64,000 bases of DNA from Legionella adelaidensis (lineage in GTDB: Bacteria; Pseudomonadota; Gammaproteobacteria; Legionellales; Legionellaceae), in contig NZ_LR134418.1 of the NCBI RefSeq assembly GCF_900637865.1, positions 186,001 through 250,000 of the forward strand. Reading direction: 5' to 3'. Position numbers and translations under genes: made by a program. Below the pieces are notes generated by a model. That model was not told where the DNA came from. It saw only the letters and a program-made list of their open reading frames with translations, and ran no database searches. Below, piece after piece: positions 61,290 to 64,000 of the stretch (within the stretch, counting starts at the first letter, position 1; the number at the start of each line of letters is the position of its first letter).

Positions 61290-61595
61290 ATGGTAAGACA
61301 ATTAAGGAAATACAGTAAAGAATTCAAAGAAGAATCGGCTAAATTAGCGATTAGCTATGGAAACATCAATAAAGCAGCAGATGAATTAGGAATACCACGC
61401 CCCACTTTACACGAGTGGGTAAACAAAGTTAAAGCTACAGGTGGATATGAAAATGATTCTGGACTTTTTCAACCGGTAAATGTTGCTAAGGTACTGGAAG
61501 AAAATAAAGAGTTAAAAAAACGCTTAGCACGCCTTGAGCAGGAGAAATTGATATTAAAAAAGGCGGCGACGTACTTCGCAAGGGAACTCGAGTGA
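61290..61595 (+). CDS. IS3-family transposase OrfA
   Basis: The 101-residue protein has an N-terminal HTH (YSKEFKEESAKLAISYGNINKAADELGIPRPTLHEWV) and a C-terminal leucine-zipper-like helix. The ATG at 61290 follows GAAGAGG. A slippery AAAAAAG at 61556-61562 near its end would allow the usual -1 frameshift to make OrfAB. The stop overlaps the orfB GTG. Confidence 0.93.
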   Translation: MVRQLRKYSKEFKEESAKLAISYGNINKAADELGIPRPTLHEWVNKVKATGGYENDSGLFQPVNVAKVLEENKELKKRLARLEQEKLILKKAATYFARELE

Positions 61596-62427
61596 AGTAC
61601 GGTTTTATAAAAGAATTTAGCAATTATTTTTCTGTAACGATAATGTGCGCATTACTCAATGTTAGTCGCAGTGGGTATTACTCCTTTATTAATAGACCAA
61701 TAAGTAAGAGGCAGCTGGCTAATAATCACCTGGATATAAACCAGCATAAAAAGCGGTATGGAGTGCCTAGGATAACGCGCGTATTACAAGACCAAAATGA
61801 ACCCTGTAGCCACACTCGAGTTGCAAGAAGAATGCAGGCAATGGGTTTAACAGCGCTTGCTAAAAAGAAATTTAAAGTCACTACTGATTCAGAGCATAGT
61901 TTGCCTATCTATAAGAATCATTTAGGACGCGATTTTTCAGCTACGGCTATTAACCAAAAATGGGCATGTGATATTACCTATATCCGCACCCTAGAGGGTT
62001 GGTTGTACCTTGCTGTAGTAATTGATTTATATTCACGCGCAGTAATTGGTTGGTCCATGAATAAGCGAATGAAAAAGAATTTGGTATGCGACGCACTGTC
62101 GATGGCTTTATTTAGACGTAAATTTCCGATAGGAGTTATTGTTCATTCTGATCGTGGCAGCCAATATTGCTCATTGCAATATCAACAAATGCTCAAGCAA
62201 TATCAACTCATTGGGAACATGAGTAGAGAGCTAACTGTTGGGATAATGCTATCGCTGAAAGCTTTTTTCATACGCTAAAAGTAGAATTGATTCACAACTA
62301 TAGTTATCAAACCAGGGAACAAGCTAAGCTTAGTGTATTTCAATATATTGAAGGGTACTTTAATCAGCAGAGAATACATTCTGCACTTGACTATAAAGCT
62401 CCATTTGAGTTTGAATGTGCAGGGTAA
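61592..62427 (+). pseudogene. IS3-family transposase OrfB with one frameshift
   Basis: HTH_21 and rve (DDE) domains: WACDITYIRT (first D), VIHSDRGSQYCS (second D). Near 62,228-62,232 one base is missing, after which the frame resumes NCWDNAIAESFFHTLKVEL with the catalytic Glu and ends at 62427. The element cannot make an intact OrfB unless rescued. Confidence 0.92.
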
Positions 62428-62467
62428 ATTTTCAGAGAACAGTCTCCATTAAATCGCGGTAAGATTA

Positions 62468-62567
62468 GTTCTTCAATAAACTCAACATCAGCTTCTAGCC
62501 AACTCTTTGATTCATTCATGTCACGGATGTCTGTGCATTTGAGACCTATAGTCTTAATTTTAGTCAT
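62468..62567 (-). pseudogene. 5' fragment of an unknown gene cut by the IS3 element
   Basis: From the ATG at 62567 (MTKIKTIGLKCTDIRDMNE...) about 33 codons remain before the IS end; the apparent continuation is IS sequence. A start at 62594 is possible but would place the coding region across palindrome 1. The family cannot be recognised. Two matched palindromes at its 5' end suggest a strongly regulated, possibly self-regulating gene. Confidence 0.6.
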
Positions 62568-62636
62568 GTTAAGAAAATCCAATTTCTTTAACATGAGAAG
62601 TAAGTCATGTTAAAAATTTTGAATTTTCTTAACATG
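62565..62636. promoter_or_regulatory. Two matched 31-bp palindromes (operator pair)
   Basis: Palindromes at 62565-62595 and 62606-62636 both begin CATGTTAA and end TTAACATG, are the same length and start 41 bases apart (about four helical turns). The first overlaps the start codon of the truncated gene. This is the geometry of a cooperative repressor operator. Confidence 0.75.
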
Positions 62637-62667
62637 AACCTTTTGTCTGAAACGATATAGCTTAAAA

Positions 62668-63093
62668 CTAATCTATAAAAGTAGCTGGAGTAACATGAAA
62701 TCGCTTTGCCAATTTCTTAATATGGGAGAGATTAAGTTGACGTTTCCCGTTTAGAATTTCAGAAACAACACCTTGGCTTCCAATTTCATCTTTAAGATCA
62801 CTTTGATCTAAACCATGCTGCTCCATGAGAAATTTTAAAGCATCAATGCCACTTCCTTTTTGTAGTTGTTCATCATGATTTTCATCATACATAGTGATCA
62901 TATGGCTGATTACATCAACCAACCCCATTAAATCATGAGATTCATTGTCACCAACAACATCTAATAATTGATCGAGCATGCTGGCAAGTTTCTCATATTC
63001 ATCATCATTTTGAGGATCATGAATAATGGGGGAGATATGTTTCCAGTGTTGGATTGTCTCTTCTAAATAATCGTTGTATGCTAAAGCAGTCAT
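62668..63093 (-). CDS. higA: HigA-type antitoxin
   Basis: The protein is 141 residues from the ATG at 63093, preceded by GGAAGGAG. It has an N-terminal helical toxin-binding region and a C-terminal HTH_XRE (LDQSDLKDEIGSQGVVSEILNGKRQLNLSHIKKLAKRF). It follows higB by 2 bases, so toxin comes first as in HigBA systems. It should repress the higB promoter by binding the palindrome at 63414-63432. Confidence 0.9.
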   Translation of the reverse strand: MTALAYNDYLEETIQHWKHISPIIHDPQNDDEYEKLASMLDQLLDVVGDNESHDLMGLVDVISHMITMYDENHDEQLQKGSGIDALKFLMEQHGLDQSDLKDEIGSQGVVSEILNGKRQLNLSHIKKLAKRFHVTPATFID

Positions 63094-63095
63094 AC

Positions 63096-63383
63096 TCACT
63101 CCTTCCACTTATTTTTGTCATATTCTTGATGGGTTAAGATATGACGTATATACAATTTTTTCCGATTAAAATGGATGCTGGCTATCAAACGGAGTTTATT
63201 ACCCCCAATATCAAAGACAAATAAGCCACCCACTCTATCAATACTATTAAATACAGCCTTTAACTCACCAAAACTCTTAAACTCATTCTCCTCAACAACT
63301 TTCAACCACCCAGCTAGAGCTGATGCGCATTGTGGATAAAGTGCTTTTGCTTCGGTAATTCTTCTTCTAGTTATAATATGCAT
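63096..63383 (-). CDS. higB: HigB-type mRNA interferase toxin
   Basis: The 95-residue RelE-fold toxin has the HigB pattern MHIITRRRITEAKALYP at the N-terminus, LKAVFNSIDRVGGLFVFDIGGNKLRL in the core, and YIRHILTHQEYDK near the C-terminus, with the His/Tyr/Lys of ribosome-dependent interferases. It looks intact. Confidence 0.9.
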   Translation of the reverse strand: MHIITRRRITEAKALYPQCASALAGWLKVVEENEFKSFGELKAVFNSIDRVGGLFVFDIGGNKLRLIASIHFNRKKLYIRHILTHQEYDKNKWKE

Positions 63384-63413
63384 AGCAAATAAACACCCTT
63401 GTTAAATCAAATT

Positions 63414-63432
63414 ATATCTCATTTTGAGATAT
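63414..63432. promoter_or_regulatory. Palindromic operator upstream of higB
   Basis: ATATCTCA-TTT-TGAGATAT, a perfect 8-bp inverted repeat about 30 bases upstream of the higB start, in the expected promoter region. Confidence 0.7.
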
Positions 63433-63447
63433 TTGTAAAATAGCCCA

Positions 63448-64000
63448 TTATACGTGTTCACTTATCATCAGGTGTTCTTTAATAAAATTGGCAATCTGTT
63501 GCATCGGTTTTCGCAAGCGTTCAACATCCTTCATGATATACCCCTGCAGTAACATCACTGTTCATTTTATGATTCAGCAATCGTTTTAAAGCATAAGCCG
63601 GTAAATCCAAACTATCGGCAATAGTAGCAAAAGTTCTTCTCAAGTCGTGCAAGGTAAATGGAACTCTGGATAACTCTACTACCCTATTCACTGCTTTTTT
63701 AGGTTCATAGATATAGCCGGTTTTACTTTCAGCCGGGAATACAAATTCACTGGTTTTATTCCGGCTTCTGCGTTCCATTAAGTCATAAACAAAATCAGGC
63801 ATGGGAAGGGTGTGAATCTCATGGTTTTTGGTGTCTTGCAGGGTGATGGTTTTTGATTTCAGATCCACATTTTCCCAGCGTAAAGAGAGGCCGCTTCCAT
63901 TTTTCGCATACCGGTGAATAAGAGTAATAAAAAATAATCCTGCCACAGTAAAGCATTACGGTAATTGTCGGTCTCTACTAAGACAATGATCGCTTTATAC
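63448..64000 (-). pseudogene. Third integrase, C-terminal part with two frameshifts, cut by window edge
   Basis: Going from the edge, NALLWQDYFLLLLFTGMRKMEAAS holds the catalytic Arg. At AGAGAG (63884-63889) two extra bases shift the frame, then SLRWENVDLKSKTITLQDTKNHE..., LHDLRRTFATIAD and LNHKMNSDVTAG follow. In the CCCC run at 63541-63544 one extra base shifts it again, and the restored tail (YIMKDVERLRKPMQ) ends at 63448. It is unrelated in sequence to the fragments at 59-61 kb. Confidence 0.88.

Larger units (their letters stand above)
61224..62467 (+). mobile_element. IS3-family insertion sequence, about 1244 bp
   Basis: Inverted ends TAATCTTACCGCGA match over 14 bases and resemble IS3 termini (left end continues to GGACAC). 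The typical orfA/orfB pair lies inside. No target duplication is seen: flanks are AAC and GTT. This and the lost integrase N-terminus point to deletion or recombination at the element. Confidence 0.88.

Noticed and set aside
61220-62471. Target-site duplication for the IS3-family element
   Set aside because: Flanks GAAC and GTTC are inverted, not direct, so they extend the inverted repeat and do not mark a duplication.
62391-62594. A complete 67-residue gene
   Set aside because: Its second half is the right end of the IS3 element; only the first part is host sequence.

Overview
The window reads as a low-GC gammaproteobacterial chromosome, most likely Legionella or a close relative. The reasons are a GDSL lysophospholipase of PlaA type, an M4 metalloprotease of ProA/Msp length and layout, a DotV/IcmC-like membrane protein of the Dot/Icm (type IVB) family close to that protease, and a large all-helical protein of unknown function that could be an effector. 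No database search was possible; identifications rest on motifs, lengths and gene order.

Region 1 (1-45.6 kb) is mostly core chromosome. A partial helical protein leaves the left edge. Then come a site-2 protease, hemA-prfA-prmC (overlapping genes), dksA, waaA, djlA, plaA, deaD, fadH, purA, hflK-hflC, a 1405-residue protein co-directional with trmB, rpmB-rpmG, rpoN-hpf-ptsH, pssA, a DUF3579 gene, a secreted protein plus a DotV-like protein, a flavin reductase, class I fructose-bisphosphate aldolase, an endonuclease/exonuclease/phosphatase protein, proA-like, aroQ-accB-accC-prmA, mdh, hemW, plsY, tsaD and the macromolecular-synthesis operon rpsU-yqeY-dnaG-rpoD. Several dispersed palindromes and a 160-bp tandem repeat sit between these genes.

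Region 2 (45,766-59,104) is an integrated element. A tRNA with a CAT anticodon (best read as tRNA-Ile2) is followed by an insert bounded by two exact 47-bp copies of the tRNA 3' end, 13,261 bp apart. It carries a tyrosine integrase, an excisionase-like protein, a replication module (initiator-like protein plus TOPRIM primase-helicase), a Panacea-domain antitoxin with a likely toxin, an XRE regulator with tandem operator-like repeats, small unknown genes and, next to the tRNA, a two-gene module of a PIN-like nuclease and an 806-residue HEAT-like helical protein. That module is the best candidate here for an undescribed, possibly defensive, system.

Region 3 (59.1-64 kb) is a decayed second mobile region stacked against the first. 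It holds an integrase broken by an ISL3-family element (exact 8-bp target duplication) and cut by an IS3-family element, a higBA toxin-antitoxin pair with a palindromic operator, a truncated gene preceded by two matched 31-bp palindromes, and a second integrase with two frameshifts leaving the right edge.
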